DNA of 64,000 nt from CANLBN01 sp050633525 (GTDB lineage Bacteria; Pseudomonadota; Gammaproteobacteria; Pseudomonadales; Cellvibrionaceae), in contig JBOEGR010000028.1 of the NCBI GenBank assembly GCA_050633525.1, positions 1 to 64,000 of the forward strand, given 5' to 3'. Below the pieces are notes generated by a model. That model worked only from the letters and a program-made list of their open reading frames with translations, was not told where the DNA came from and ran no database searches. This document shows positions 25,906 to 35,536 of the stretch, in pieces; the first letter of the stretch is position 1; each line of letters begins with the position of its first letter. Position numbers and translations under genes: made by a program.

Positions 25906-25944
25906 TGGCCGCGGAACTTATCGCGGCCAGTATCAGTTCTTTTT
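25906..25944 (+). terminator. Intrinsic terminator between the small ORF and the DUF1127 gene
   Basis: TGGCCGCG and CGCGGCCA pair perfectly around an 8-base loop. A CTTTTTC tract begins about eight bases downstream. Confidence 0.65.
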
Positions 25945-26010
25945 CTCCTTACTAATACCGACCCCGATAAATAAACGGCCTTCCTTTTATCTATAAATTG
26001 GAGGCATACA

Positions 26011-26283
26011 ATGCTTTATAACTTACTCAAAACAACTTACAGCCGTAGTGTAAAACTGATTAGACTCAGAAAGGCGCGCTTAGATAAGCGGCGTTCAGAA
26101 AGAGCGCTAAACAAACTAGATGATCACCTGCTTGATGATGTGGGCCTGCGCAGAGATGCTGATGGCAGTATTGTATCGATCAAGTCAGGTGCTACTATAT
26201 CGAGAGGGCATGATCGAACAGGAGCTAAGAGCAATGAGCAAATTGTAAATAAGCGACTGTACTTTGCAAGACGAAGGCTCTAG
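26011..26283 (+). CDS. DUF1127-domain small protein
   Basis: This 90-residue basic protein contains the short DUF1127 pattern 'LNKLDDHLLDDVGLRRDADG'. A strongly charged region precedes it ('LRKARLDKRRSERA'). DUF1127 proteins are small regulators reported to affect phosphate/carbon metabolism and RNA turnover in alphaproteobacteria, and here the role is unknown. GGAGG precedes the ATG at good distance. Flanking terminators (25906-25944 and 26290-26354) make it a monocistronic unit. Confidence 0.82.
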   Translation: MLYNLLKTTYSRSVKLIRLRKARLDKRRSERALNKLDDHLLDDVGLRRDADGSIVSIKSGATISRGHDRTGAKSNEQIVNKRLYFARRRL

Positions 26284-26289
26284 TGAGGT

Positions 26290-26354
26290 AAGGCTGTTTG
26301 GTGAAGATTGATGATTTATTGGGCCGGTTTACCAGACAGCCTTGCTTGTTTTTT
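26290..26354 (+). terminator. Terminator of the DUF1127 gene
   Basis: AAGGCTGTTTGGT (26290-26302) pairs with ACCAGACAGCCTT (26331-26343) with one G-T pair. GCTTGTTTTTT follows. The loop is 28 bases. Confidence 0.7.
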
Positions 26355-26562
26355 GAGCGTTGATGATGCTCGGTACGTATTTTACTCCTCAAGCGCAAAG
26401 AGTGAGGGGAATCTCCTATTGAGTACCCGCTTAATACTCCCTTTTTATGATATACTGCTCGGCTTAATTTAGGGCTGCGTACTATTGCTTTGGCATTAAT
26501 GCTGCTGCCTATTTATTGATCACATTTACGAATAATAAGTAATCAGAACACAGGCTTAAAAT

Positions 26563-29166
26563 ATGGGTGATTTGGCGCACGAAGTTTCCCCCGTCAGTAT
26601 TGAAGATGAACTAAAACAATCCTATCTCGACTATGCAATGAGTGTCATTGTCGGTAGAGCACTACCTGATGTCCGCGATGGACTCAAGCCAGTGCATCGA
26701 CGTGTCTTGTTTGCGATGAGCGAACTCAATAACGATTGGAATAAACCCTATAAGAAGTCCGCTCGCGTCGTTGGTGACGTGATTGGTAAATATCACCCGC
26801 ATGGTGATTCTGCCGTCTATGACACTATTGTGCGGATGGCACAAGACTTTTCTTTACGCTATACCCTCGTTGATGGCCAAGGTAACTTTGGCTCAATCGA
26901 TGGTGATGGCGCTGCAGCTATGCGTTATACCGAAATACGCATGAAGAAATTAGCTCATGATTTATTGGCTGATTTAGACAAAGAAACGGTCGATTTTGTA
27001 CCTAACTATGATGGTACAGAACAAATCCCTGATGTGATGCCAACTCGTGTTCCTAATCTTTTGATCAATGGCTCTTCTGGTATTGCCGTGGGTATGGCGA
27101 CGAACATTCCTCCCCATAATCTGACAGAAGTCGTTAAGGGCTGTTTGGCTTTTATTGAGAATAACGATATTACCATCGATGAATTGATGGAGATTATTCC
27201 AGGTCCTGATTTTCCAACTGGCGCTACCATCAATGGTCGTGCGGGTATTGTTCAAGCGTATCGCACTGGGCGAGGTCGAATCTACTTGCGCGCTAAAGCA
27301 GATATCGAGCGTGACGATAAAACCAATAAAGAAACGATTATTATTACGGAGATCCCTTACCAGTTAAATAAGAGCCGTTTAATTGAAAAAATTGCTGAGC
27401 TGGTAAAAGAGAAAAAAGTTGAAGGTATATCTGAGCTTCGTGATGAGTCCACTAAAGATATTCGTATTGTTATCGAATTGAAGCGTGGAGAGTTGGGTGA
27501 GGTTGTACTCAATAACTTATATGCACAAACTCAATTAGAAAGTGTGTTTGGTATTAATACGGTTGCGCTTGTTGATGGTCAGCCAAAAATATTAAACCTA
27601 AAAGAGTTAATTGAATGTTTTGTTAGGCATCGTCGCGAGGTTGTTACGCGCCGAACCGTTTACTTATTAAGAAAAGCGCGTGAGCGTGGTCACATCTTAG
27701 AAGGATTAGCTGTTGCCATATCGAATATCGATGAGGTCATTGAGCTAATTCGAGGTTCAGCGAGTCCGGCTGAGGCTAGAAGTAAGTTGTTATCCAAAGG
27801 CTGGGCGGCAAGTTCAGTTTTAAAGTTTCTGGAACGAGCCGGTGACGATGCGTGTAGGCCAGAAGGCTTGGCTGAGGAATATGGTTTGCGTGATGAAAAC
27901 TATTATTTGTCACCTGCGCAAGCGAAAGCTATTTTAGATCTTCAGTTGCATCGTTTAACGGGGATGGAATATGACAAGCTTTTAAATGAATACCAAGAAA
28001 AGTTAGAGCTTATTGCAGAGTTTCTAGAAATTCTAGAAAACCCTCAGCGTTTAATGACGGTTATTCGTGAAGAGCTTGAAGAGATTTTAAAAAATTATGG
28101 CGATGAGCGTCGCACTGATATTCAAAGCTCTAAGCGTGATTTAACGATCGAGGATTTAATTACAGAAGAAGATCGTGTTGTGACCATTTCACATGGCGGT
28201 TATGCAAAAACTCAGCCGCTAAGTGATTATCAAGCACAGCGTCGTGGTGGAATGGGTAAAGCAGCAACTTCGGTAAAAGATGAAGATTTTGTCGAGCATT
28301 TATTGATCGCGAGTACTCACGATACAATTTTGTGTTTCACCAATGCGGGTAAAGTCTATTGGCTGAAAGTGTTTCAAATTCCTTTGGCTGGCCGGCAATC
28401 AAAAGGTCGCCCTATGGTGAACTTATTACCATTAGATAAAGACGAAAGAATTACCTCTATCTTGCCTGTTCGCGAGTACGACGATGATCATTTCATCTTT
28501 ATGTCTACATCCAATGGTACCGTTAAGAAAACACCATTGTCGCAATTTTCTCGCCCAAGAAGTGTGGGCTTAATCGCCTTAGACTTGGTTGAAGGTGATC
28601 ATCTTGTGGGTACGGCAATTACAGAAGGCGAGTGTGATGTCATGCTGTTTTCTTCTGCGGGCAAGGCCGTGCGTTTTAATGAAACTGATATTCGCCCTAT
28701 GGGTAGAACCTCTCGCGGTGTGCGAGGTATTCGCTTGGAAGAAGGGCAGTCTGTGATTTCAATGTTGATCCCGAAAGAGGAAGGCAAAGTATTAACTGTC
28801 AGTGAAAACGGTTATGGAAAGCGCACTGTCGTTACCGAATACCCTACAAAAGGTCGTGGTGGTAAAGGTATGATTGCAATGCAATGCAGTGATCGTAATG
28901 GCTCTTTAGTAGGTGCCGTGCAAGTATTTGATGGCGATGAAATTATGTTGATTTCTGATCAAGGGACATTGGTTCGAACGCGTGTTGATGAAGTGTCATT
29001 GTCTGGGCGTAACACTCAAGGCGTTCGAGTGATTCGAGTGAAAACCGATGAGCATGTGATTGGTGTAGAACGAATCGAAGAGCCTGAAGAAATCGTAACA
29101 GAAGAAACGGCCGAGCTTGCTAATACAGAAGTTGATAATAGCTCAGATGCTGATAGTACCGAATAA
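26563..29166 (+). CDS. gyrA: DNA gyrase subunit A
   Basis: This 867-residue type II topoisomerase subunit cuts and rejoins DNA to introduce negative supercoils with GyrB. The N-terminal breakage-reunion domain carries the catalytic Y122 in 'AAAMRYTEIRMKK'. The quinolone region reads 'HPHGDSAVYDTIVRM' with Ser83 and Asp87, the susceptible-type residues. The C-terminal pinwheel repeats include the GyrA box-like 'QAQRRGGMGK', and the tail is acidic, as usual. It is followed by pheA after 86 bp. serC, often between these two genes, is absent. Confidence 0.98.
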   Translation: MGDLAHEVSPVSIEDELKQSYLDYAMSVIVGRALPDVRDGLKPVHRRVLFAMSELNNDWNKPYKKSARVVGDVIGKYHPHGDSAVYDTIVRMAQDFSLRYTLVDGQGNFGSIDGDGAAAMRYTEIRMKKLAHDLLADLDKETVDFVPNYDGTEQIPDVMPTRVPNLLINGSSGIAVGMATNIPPHNLTEVVKGCLAFIENNDITIDELMEIIPGPDFPTGATINGRAGIVQAYRTGRGRIYLRAKADIERDDKTNKETIIITEIPYQLNKSRLIEKIAELVKEKKVEGISELRDESTKDIRIVIELKRGELGEVVLNNLYAQTQLESVFGINTVALVDGQPKILNLKELIECFVRHRREVVTRRTVYLLRKARERGHILEGLAVAISNIDEVIELIRGSASPAEARSKLLSKGWAASSVLKFLERAGDDACRPEGLAEEYGLRDENYYLSPAQAKAILDLQLHRLTGMEYDKLLNEYQEKLELIAEFLEILENPQRLMTVIREELEEILKNYGDERRTDIQSSKRDLTIEDLITEEDRVVTISHGGYAKTQPLSDYQAQRRGGMGKAATSVKDEDFVEHLLIASTHDTILCFTNAGKVYWLKVFQIPLAGRQSKGRPMVNLLPLDKDERITSILPVREYDDDHFIFMSTSNGTVKKTPLSQFSRPRSVGLIALDLVEGDHLVGTAITEGECDVMLFSSAGKAVRFNETDIRPMGRTSRGVRGIRLEEGQSVISMLIPKEEGKVLTVSENGYGKRTVVTEYPTKGRGGKGMIAMQCSDRNGSLVGAVQVFDGDEIMLISDQGTLVRTRVDEVSLSGRNTQGVRVIRVKTDEHVIGVERIEEPEEIVTEETAELANTEVDNSSDADSTE

Positions 29167-29195
29167 AGGTCACTGAAAGGCTGGCGCGAGTAAAG

Positions 29196-29220
29196 TATGC
29201 CCCTAATTTTCAAGGGCATA
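29196..29220 (+). terminator. Hairpin between gyrA and pheA
   Basis: TATGCCC (29196-29202) and GGGCATA (29214-29220) pair around an AT-rich loop, 30 bp after the gyrA stop. There is no strong T-run, so it may be a partial terminator or processing site. Confidence 0.4.
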
Positions 29221-29252
29221 AAATAAGTTAAATAGGTAAATTAAGTTTCACT

Positions 29253-30353
29253 ATGTCGAACAAGAAAACCTTAAATGATCTGCGCAATGAGATTGATTCA
29301 ATTGATACTCAATTAGTCGAGTTGATAAGTGCTCGTGCTCGATGTGCCCAATCGGTTGCAGAGGTCAAAAAAGCCAGTAATGCCGATACCACTGTTTATT
29401 ACCGGCCGGAACGCGAAGTTCAGGTCTTAAAAAAAGTGATGGAGATCAACCAAAAAAATGGCGGTCCTTTAACAAATGAAGAAATGGCCCGCTTGTTTCG
29501 AGAAGTGATGTCAGCTTGTTTGGCGCTCGAGCAACCGATCAAGGTTTCCTTTTTGGGGCCAGAAGGAACATTTACTCAGCAAGCAGTGACAAAACATTTT
29601 GGTCATTCTGCAGTGCCTATGCCAATGAGCGCTATCGATGAAGTGTTTCGCGAGGTAGAGGCGGGCGCCGTTAATTATGGAGTTGTTCCTGTAGAAAACT
29701 CTACCGAGGGTGTTGTCACTCATACCTTGGATAGTTTTATTGATTCCAATATCCATATTTGCGGCGAAGTTGTATTGCGCATTCATCAGAACTTGTTGGT
29801 CTCTGATGTCACTAATGTCGATAAAATTTCTCGTATTTATTCTCATCCTCAAAGCTTGGCGCAATGCCGCAAGTGGCTTGATGCCAATTATCCTAATGCA
29901 GAGCGGATCCCTGTTAGTAGTAATGCAGAAGCCGCAAAGCGTATTAAAGGAGAGTGGAGTTCTGCTGCTATTGCCGGTGTAACGGCTTCAGAATTGTATG
30001 ATCTAAAGGTCTTGGCTGAAAAAATTGAAGACGAGCCCGATAACTCAACACGCTTTTTAGTTATTGGCACACAAAAAGTTCCGCCCAGTGGTGATGATAA
30101 AACGTCATTGGTAGTGTCTGTTCGTAACAAGCCAGGTGCCTTGCACGACATTTTAGAGCCGTTTAGAAAATTGGGTGTTGATATGACACGATTACAGTCA
30201 CGTCCTTCTCGGATCAGTGCTTGGAATTATATTTTCTTTATTGATATAAAAGGCCATAAAGATGATGAGTTGGTTCAAAAAGCCTTAACGGAAGTGGCAA
30301 ATGCTTCTGCTGAATTGAAAATTTTGGGTTCTTATCCTGTAGGCGTTTTATAA
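29253..30353 (+). CDS. pheA: Chorismate mutase/prephenate dehydratase (P-protein)
   Basis: This 366-residue bifunctional enzyme commits chorismate to phenylalanine. The N-terminal chorismate mutase helices (about 1-90: 'LRNEIDSIDTQLVELISARA', 'YRPEREVQVL') are followed by the prephenate dehydratase domain ('VSFLGPEGTFTQQAVTKHFG', 'YGVVPVENSTEGVV'). A C-terminal ACT domain ('TSLVVSVRNKPGALHDILEP', 'ESRP'-like 'LQSRPSR') gives phenylalanine feedback. It is 7 bp from tyrA, with which it is probably cotranscribed. Confidence 0.96.
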   Translation: MSNKKTLNDLRNEIDSIDTQLVELISARARCAQSVAEVKKASNADTTVYYRPEREVQVLKKVMEINQKNGGPLTNEEMARLFREVMSACLALEQPIKVSFLGPEGTFTQQAVTKHFGHSAVPMPMSAIDEVFREVEAGAVNYGVVPVENSTEGVVTHTLDSFIDSNIHICGEVVLRIHQNLLVSDVTNVDKISRIYSHPQSLAQCRKWLDANYPNAERIPVSSNAEAAKRIKGEWSSAAIAGVTASELYDLKVLAEKIEDEPDNSTRFLVIGTQKVPPSGDDKTSLVVSVRNKPGALHDILEPFRKLGVDMTRLQSRPSRISAWNYIFFIDIKGHKDDELVQKALTEVANASAELKILGSYPVGVL

Positions 30354-30360
30354 TTTTATT

Positions 30361-31317
30361 ATGAGTGACTCATCTCAAACAGATGCTGATTTTCCTGTGC
30401 CGCCCGCTAAATTAGTTGTTGTCGGCCTTGGTTTAATCGGTGGTAGTCTCGCTGCTGGTTTTAAGCAGGCAGCCAAAGATCATTCACTTAACCCCGCACA
30501 GAATCGAGAGGTTATTGCTGTTGTTCGCCGCCAGCAAACAGCGGATTACGCCCTTGCCAAGCATATTGTTGATCGCGCTTTTTTATCTTTAAATGATATC
30601 GCTCCTGAATTAAAGCAGGGGGATATTGTTGTCATTGCTGTGCCTACTCTGAGTGTTGAACATGTTATTGCTGACGTAAAAAAGTTAGTCAATGATAAAG
30701 TGACTATAACCGATGGCGCTAGTGTTAAAGGCAGTGTGCTTGATTCAATTAAATCTATTTATGGTTTTGTGCCGCCACAGTTTGTTTTGGGGCACCCTAT
30801 AGCGGGCTCTGAAGAAAGTGGGGTGGAGGCGACTAACCCGAATTTATATCACAATCATAGAGTTATACTCACTCCGGTAGATGAAACAGGTCCTGAGCAT
30901 ATTGAGCGGGTCAGTGCACTATGGAAAACAGTTGGGGCAGAAGTATTGTCTATGCCGGTGGAAGAGCACGATGATGTGCTCGCTGCGACAAGTCACCTGC
31001 CTCATGCAATAGCGTATTCCTTGGTTGATACTTTAGCGAATGATTCTGAAAATGAAAATATTTTTCGCTATGCGGCGGGAGGCTTTCGTGATTTTACTCG
31101 TATTGCCAGTAGTGACCCGAAAATGTGGCATGATATTATGTGTGCCAATAGTGAGTCTGTTTTAGATGCGATTGATCTTTTTCAAAATAATTTAAAACAT
31201 TTGCGTCAAGCTATTGCAGATAAAGACAGTGACGCCTTACTTGATATATTTAGTCGAGCAAAAGCAGCCCGAGATCATTTTTCATCTTTAATTAATAAAA
31301 AGCTAAATGAACAGTGA
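30361..31317 (+). CDS. tyrA: Prephenate dehydrogenase
   Basis: This 318-residue NAD-dependent enzyme oxidatively decarboxylates prephenate for tyrosine synthesis. The Rossmann motif reads 'KLVVVGLGLIGGSLAAGFKQ', and substrate-binding features include 'GHPIAGSEESGVEA' and 'ATSHLPHAIAYSLV'. In many pseudomonads tyrA is fused to aroA. Here it is a separate gene with a 38-bp gap to aroA. hisC, often found between pheA and tyrA, is missing. Confidence 0.94.
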   Translation: MSDSSQTDADFPVPPAKLVVVGLGLIGGSLAAGFKQAAKDHSLNPAQNREVIAVVRRQQTADYALAKHIVDRAFLSLNDIAPELKQGDIVVIAVPTLSVEHVIADVKKLVNDKVTITDGASVKGSVLDSIKSIYGFVPPQFVLGHPIAGSEESGVEATNPNLYHNHRVILTPVDETGPEHIERVSALWKTVGAEVLSMPVEEHDDVLAATSHLPHAIAYSLVDTLANDSENENIFRYAAGGFRDFTRIASSDPKMWHDIMCANSESVLDAIDLFQNNLKHLRQAIADKDSDALLDIFSRAKAARDHFSSLINKKLNEQ

Positions 31318-31355
31318 TTTAGCTTTCCAACTTCATTGATATAATTAACCTATAC

Positions 31356-32753
31356 ATGTCTACTCAAAAGCCTTCTGATCGATCAGCAGATCAACATAAA
31401 CCATCTCAACTTATTCGATATAGTGTGAACCCCGGCGGTAAAGTCTCGGGCTCTATTCGTGTTCCTGGCGATAAATCAATATCCCATCGTTCTATAATGC
31501 TAGGTTCTATTGCGAATGGAACGACAAAGGTCTCGGGGTTTTTAGAAGGAGAAGATGCGCTGGCGACTCTTCAAGCATTTAAAGATATGGGGGTTGAGAT
31601 TGATGGACCTATTGCCGGTAGTGTCACAATAAAGGGGCGTGGCTTACACGGTTTACAAAAGCCCGATGATTCTCTCGATGTGGGCAATGCAGGAACAGCG
31701 ATGCGTTTGCTTGCCGGTTTAATGGCGGGACAAGACTTTTCTGTCACCTTGACTGGTGATGCTTCTTTGTCAAAGCGCCCAATGAATCGTGTTGCAAACC
31801 CTTTACGGGAGATGGGCGTTCAAGTTCAAACAGCAGCTGAAGGCCGTCCTCCGATTACCATTAACGGAGGTGTGAATCGAGGTGAAGCAGAGTCGAGGCC
31901 TCAAGCTATTCATTACGATATGCCGATGGCCAGTGCGCAAGTAAAGTCTTGTGTGTTGCTAGCGGGGTTATATGCTAAAGGGCAGACCTCCGTCACGGAG
32001 CCAGCACCGACCCGTGATCACACCGAGCGTATGTTGCGCGGTTTTGGTTATAAAGTGCGAACAGAGGGTTTTGACAACGGCAGCAGTAAAGTCTCTCTTG
32101 AGGGTGGTGGTAGTTTATCCGCTATTGATATCGATGTACCCGCAGATATCTCTTCGGCTGCCTTTTATATGGTGGCGGCATCCATTGCCCCAGATTCGGA
32201 TATTATCTTGGAGCATGTTGGTATTAACCCAACGCGAGATGGCATTATCGCAATTTTAAAGTTGATGGGCGCTGATATTAGCCTTCAAAACGAAAGGGAA
32301 GTTGGTGGTGAGCCGGTAGCTGATATCCGAGTTCGATACGCGCCTCTAAAAGGAATTGAGATCCCTGAAGAATTAGTTCCTCTCGCTATTGATGAGTTCC
32401 CTGTTTTATTTGTTGCTGCGGCATGCGCCGAAGGCACTACAGTGTTAACCGGTGCCGAAGAGCTTCGAGTGAAGGAAAGTGACCGTATTCAAGTGATGGC
32501 TGATGGTTTGTTGTCTTTAGGGGTTAATGCGAAGCCAACACCTGACGGTATGATTATTGAAGGTGGATCTATCAGCGGCGGTGAGGTAGAAACGCATGAT
32601 GATCACCGAATTGCAATGTCATTTACGATGGCGGCTTTGAGGGCGACGGGGTCTGTTGTTATTAATAATTGTGCCCATGTGGCGACCTCTTTTCCTAAGT
32701 TTGTAGACATTGCCAAACGCGCTGGAATAAGCATAGAAGAACAAGTTGTTTAG
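31356..32753 (+). CDS. aroA: 3-phosphoshikimate 1-carboxyvinyltransferase (EPSP synthase)
   Basis: This 465-residue shikimate-pathway enzyme transfers enolpyruvyl from PEP to shikimate-3-phosphate. Signatures include 'VPGDKSISHRSIMLG', 'LDVGNAGTAMRLLAG', 'GDASLSKRPMNRV' and 'LRVKESDRIQVMADGL'. The ~25-residue polar N-terminal extension before 'RYSVNPGGKVSG' is longer than in E. coli and recalls the linker of TyrA-AroA fusions. cmk normally follows aroA, but here cysD comes next after 123 bp. Confidence 0.97.
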   Translation: MSTQKPSDRSADQHKPSQLIRYSVNPGGKVSGSIRVPGDKSISHRSIMLGSIANGTTKVSGFLEGEDALATLQAFKDMGVEIDGPIAGSVTIKGRGLHGLQKPDDSLDVGNAGTAMRLLAGLMAGQDFSVTLTGDASLSKRPMNRVANPLREMGVQVQTAAEGRPPITINGGVNRGEAESRPQAIHYDMPMASAQVKSCVLLAGLYAKGQTSVTEPAPTRDHTERMLRGFGYKVRTEGFDNGSSKVSLEGGGSLSAIDIDVPADISSAAFYMVAASIAPDSDIILEHVGINPTRDGIIAILKLMGADISLQNEREVGGEPVADIRVRYAPLKGIEIPEELVPLAIDEFPVLFVAAACAEGTTVLTGAEELRVKESDRIQVMADGLLSLGVNAKPTPDGMIIEGGSISGGEVETHDDHRIAMSFTMAALRATGSVVINNCAHVATSFPKFVDIAKRAGISIEEQVV

Positions 32754-32876
32754 CATTTTCAATACATTTCATTATAATGCCGTCCGCGATGGTATTCCCT
32801 ATGCCCCTTAATCTGGCTTTTGCCGCATGGTTTTTAGCTTAAACCAAACGGCAGGCTTTAATTAATCACTTACAAG

Positions 32877-33803
32877 ATGAACACTAGTAGCATGAATCAA
32901 GATTATTCTTTGACCCACCTTAAACAGTTAGAGGCGGAAAGTATTCATATTATCCGTGAAGTCGCTGCCGAATTCGATAATCCGGTCATGCTTTACTCTA
33001 TTGGTAAAGACTCAGCTGTCATGTTGCATTTAGCGATGAAAGCGTTTGCTCCGGGTAAATTACCTTTTCCTCTTTTACACGTCGATACCACGTGGAAATT
33101 TAAAGAGATGATTAAATTCCGTGATGGCTATGTCAAAGAGCTAGGTCTGGACTTGATCGTTCACACCAATCAAGAAGGTGTCGATATGGGAGTTGGCCCA
33201 TTTACTCATGGTAGCTCTAAGCATACTGATATTATGAAGACTCAAGCTTTAAAGCAGGCTTTGGATAAGCATGGTTTTGATGCTGCTTTCGGTGGCGCAC
33301 GACGCGATGAAGAAAAATCACGTGCAAAAGAGCGTGTATATTCTTTCCGTGATAAAAACCATCGTTGGGACCCCAAAAACCAACGCCCAGAGTTATGGAG
33401 TATTTATAACGGCCGCATAGATAAGGGTGAAAGCATTCGAGTATTTCCTTTGTCAAATTGGACGGAGTTAGATATTTGGCAATATATCCACCTTGAAGAA
33501 ATTCCTATTGTGCCACTTTACAAAGCGGCTAAAAGGCCAGTAGTAGAAAAAGACGGCATGTTAATTATGGTTGATGATGACCGTATGCCTATTACTGAAG
33601 AAGATAAAGTTGAAGAGAAGATGGTTCGTTTCCGCACGCTAGGCTGCTACCCATTAACCGGTGCTGTTGAATCAGAAGCAACAACGCTGCCTGAAATTAT
33701 TCAGGAAATGTTATTAACAACGACATCAGAACGCCAAGGTCGTGCGATTGATCACGACAGTTCTGGTTCGATGGAAAAGAAAAAGCAAGAGGGTTACTTT
33801 TAA
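32877..33803 (+). CDS. cysD: Sulfate adenylyltransferase subunit 2
   Basis: This 308-residue ATP-PP-loop subunit of ATP sulfurylase makes APS from sulfate and ATP in assimilatory sulfate reduction. The PP-loop reads 'MLYSIGKDSAVMLHLAMKAF', followed by 'PLLHVDTTWKFKEM' and 'GGARRDEEKSRAKERV'. Two start codons are possible (32877 and 32892). The TAA stop overlaps the cysN ATG by one base (TAATG), so the two are coupled. Placement between aroA and pyrF/cmk is unusual. Confidence 0.96.
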   Translation: MNTSSMNQDYSLTHLKQLEAESIHIIREVAAEFDNPVMLYSIGKDSAVMLHLAMKAFAPGKLPFPLLHVDTTWKFKEMIKFRDGYVKELGLDLIVHTNQEGVDMGVGPFTHGSSKHTDIMKTQALKQALDKHGFDAAFGGARRDEEKSRAKERVYSFRDKNHRWDPKNQRPELWSIYNGRIDKGESIRVFPLSNWTELDIWQYIHLEEIPIVPLYKAAKRPVVEKDGMLIMVDDDRMPITEEDKVEEKMVRFRTLGCYPLTGAVESEATTLPEIIQEMLLTTTSERQGRAIDHDSSGSMEKKKQEGYF

Positions 33804-35254
33804 TGTCACACCAATCAGATTTAATCGCTGAAGATATTGATGCTTATCTTGCACAGCACGAACAAAAAGAATTGCTGCGTTTTTTGACTTGCGGCAGTGT
33901 AGATGATGGTAAGAGTACCTTAATTGGTCGCTTACTCCATGACACAAAAATGATCTATGAAGATCAGCTGGCCTCTATTGAATCCGATTCTACTAAACAC
34001 GGGACAACTGGCGAGAAAATTGACCTAGCTTTATTAGTTGATGGTTTACAGGCGGAGCGCGAGCAGGGTATTACGATTGACGTGGCCTACCGCTATTTTT
34101 CGACCGCTAAGCGTAAGTTTATTATTGCTGATACGCCTGGGCATGAGCAATATACGCGTAACATGGCGACGGGTGCCTCTACCTGTGACTTGGCAGTCAT
34201 TTTGATTGATGCTCGCTATGGTGTGCAAACGCAAACTCGACGTCATAGCTATATTGCGTCTCTTTTGGGTATTAAGCATATTGTTGTTGCTGTGAATAAA
34301 ATGGATTTATTAGATTTTAGCGAAGAAAAATTTAATGGGATCAAAGATGATTATTTGGCCTTTGCTGAAAAAATTGGTTTAGATAAAGATATTTATTTTG
34401 TTCCTATGTCTGCATTAGATGGTGATAATGTGGTAAATGCGAGTGAGCATACGCCATGGTATACAACACCAAAGTACAGTGGCCAAACATTAATGGATAT
34501 TTTGGAGCATGTTTCGATTGCTGCGGATAAAAATGTCGAAAACTTTCGTTTTCCAGTTCAGTATGTCAATCGCCCTAATCTAGATTTTAGAGGTTTTTGT
34601 GGAACCATCGCTTCTGGTGTTGTGAAAGTAGGCGATGCTGTTCGTGTTTTGCCTTCATCGAAAACCAGTAAGGTGAAGAGTATCGTGACCTATGATGGTG
34701 ACTTAGATTTGGCTTTTGTTGATCAGGCTGTGACTCTGACTTTAGAAGATGAAATCGATGTGAGCCGTGGCGATATGATCGTTCACGCCGATGCAGAGGT
34801 TCAAGCGACTAACCACTTACAGGCTCATGTCGTATGGATGTCCGACCTTGTATTAGAGCCAGGCAAGCAGTTCTTTTTTAAATTTTCTAGTAAGCTAACA
34901 ACAGGTTACATTGAAAAATTAAATCATAGGATTGACGTCAATACCCAAGAGCAAATAGCTATTCAGCGTGTGGTGCTGAATGATATTGCTTTTGTTGATG
35001 TTGCTTTAAGCCAGCCCGTGGTAGTGGATCGATATGATAGCAATAGAACGACGGGTGCGTTTATCGTTGTTGATCGTTTGACCAATATTACAGTGGGTGC
35101 TGGTATGGTATCCAATGTATTGGATTCATTGGATCAAAAGCTAGATACAGGTGCCTTTGCGACAGATTTTGCTGAGTTAATTAAACAGCATTTTCCTGAT
35201 AAATCGCCTGATGAGGTAGCCGGCCTTGTTAAAAAGTTTACGCAGTATCTATAA
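33803..35254 (+). CDS. cysN: Sulfate adenylyltransferase subunit 1 (GTPase)
   Basis: This 483-residue elongation-factor-like GTPase drives ATP sulfurylase. G1 is 'CGSVDDGKSTLIGRLLHD', the switch region 'AEREQGITIDVAYRYF', G3 'IADTPGHEQYTRNMATGAS' and G4 'VAVNKMDLL'. It ends without the C-terminal APS kinase seen in CysNC fusions, so cysC must lie elsewhere. It is coupled to cysD and followed by an intrinsic terminator at 35284. Confidence 0.96.
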   Translation: MSHQSDLIAEDIDAYLAQHEQKELLRFLTCGSVDDGKSTLIGRLLHDTKMIYEDQLASIESDSTKHGTTGEKIDLALLVDGLQAEREQGITIDVAYRYFSTAKRKFIIADTPGHEQYTRNMATGASTCDLAVILIDARYGVQTQTRRHSYIASLLGIKHIVVAVNKMDLLDFSEEKFNGIKDDYLAFAEKIGLDKDIYFVPMSALDGDNVVNASEHTPWYTTPKYSGQTLMDILEHVSIAADKNVENFRFPVQYVNRPNLDFRGFCGTIASGVVKVGDAVRVLPSSKTSKVKSIVTYDGDLDLAFVDQAVTLTLEDEIDVSRGDMIVHADAEVQATNHLQAHVVWMSDLVLEPGKQFFFKFSSKLTTGYIEKLNHRIDVNTQEQIAIQRVVLNDIAFVDVALSQPVVVDRYDSNRTTGAFIVVDRLTNITVGAGMVSNVLDSLDQKLDTGAFATDFAELIKQHFPDKSPDEVAGLVKKFTQYL

Positions 35255-35283
35255 GAAACCATAAGTTTGTAAGTTGTAAAAAT

Positions 35284-35313
35284 TCGATCTTTTTCATAAA
35301 GATCGAGTTTTTT
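35284..35313 (+). terminator. Terminator of the cysDN operon
   Basis: TCGATCTTT and AAAGATCGA form a 9-bp perfect stem around TTCAT, followed by GTTTTTTAG, 30 bp after the cysN stop. Confidence 0.88.
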
Positions 35314-35536
35314 AGTTTTAACGCTTTGAGATTTAGTGTTCGATCTTGTTGTAAGACATCTCTTGCAGCATTTTCAGTTATTGTCGCCTATTTATTTTGT
35401 GTGCTTATATTATGATTACCTTGCTTTTGTAGCTTTTGTAATTAAGCAACAAAGCACAGCATGGACGCTGGTTAGAGAAGTGGAGGTCATCATATGATCT
35501 GCGTCTTTTTAAATATCATTACATGGAGGTTTTCTT

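Noticed and set aside
26803..26829. Possible quinolone-resistance change in gyrA
   Set aside because: Ser83 and Asp87 are the usual susceptible-type residues.
33803..35254. CysNC fusion
   Set aside because: The protein ends at the GTPase/beta-barrel part with no APS kinase P-loop after it.
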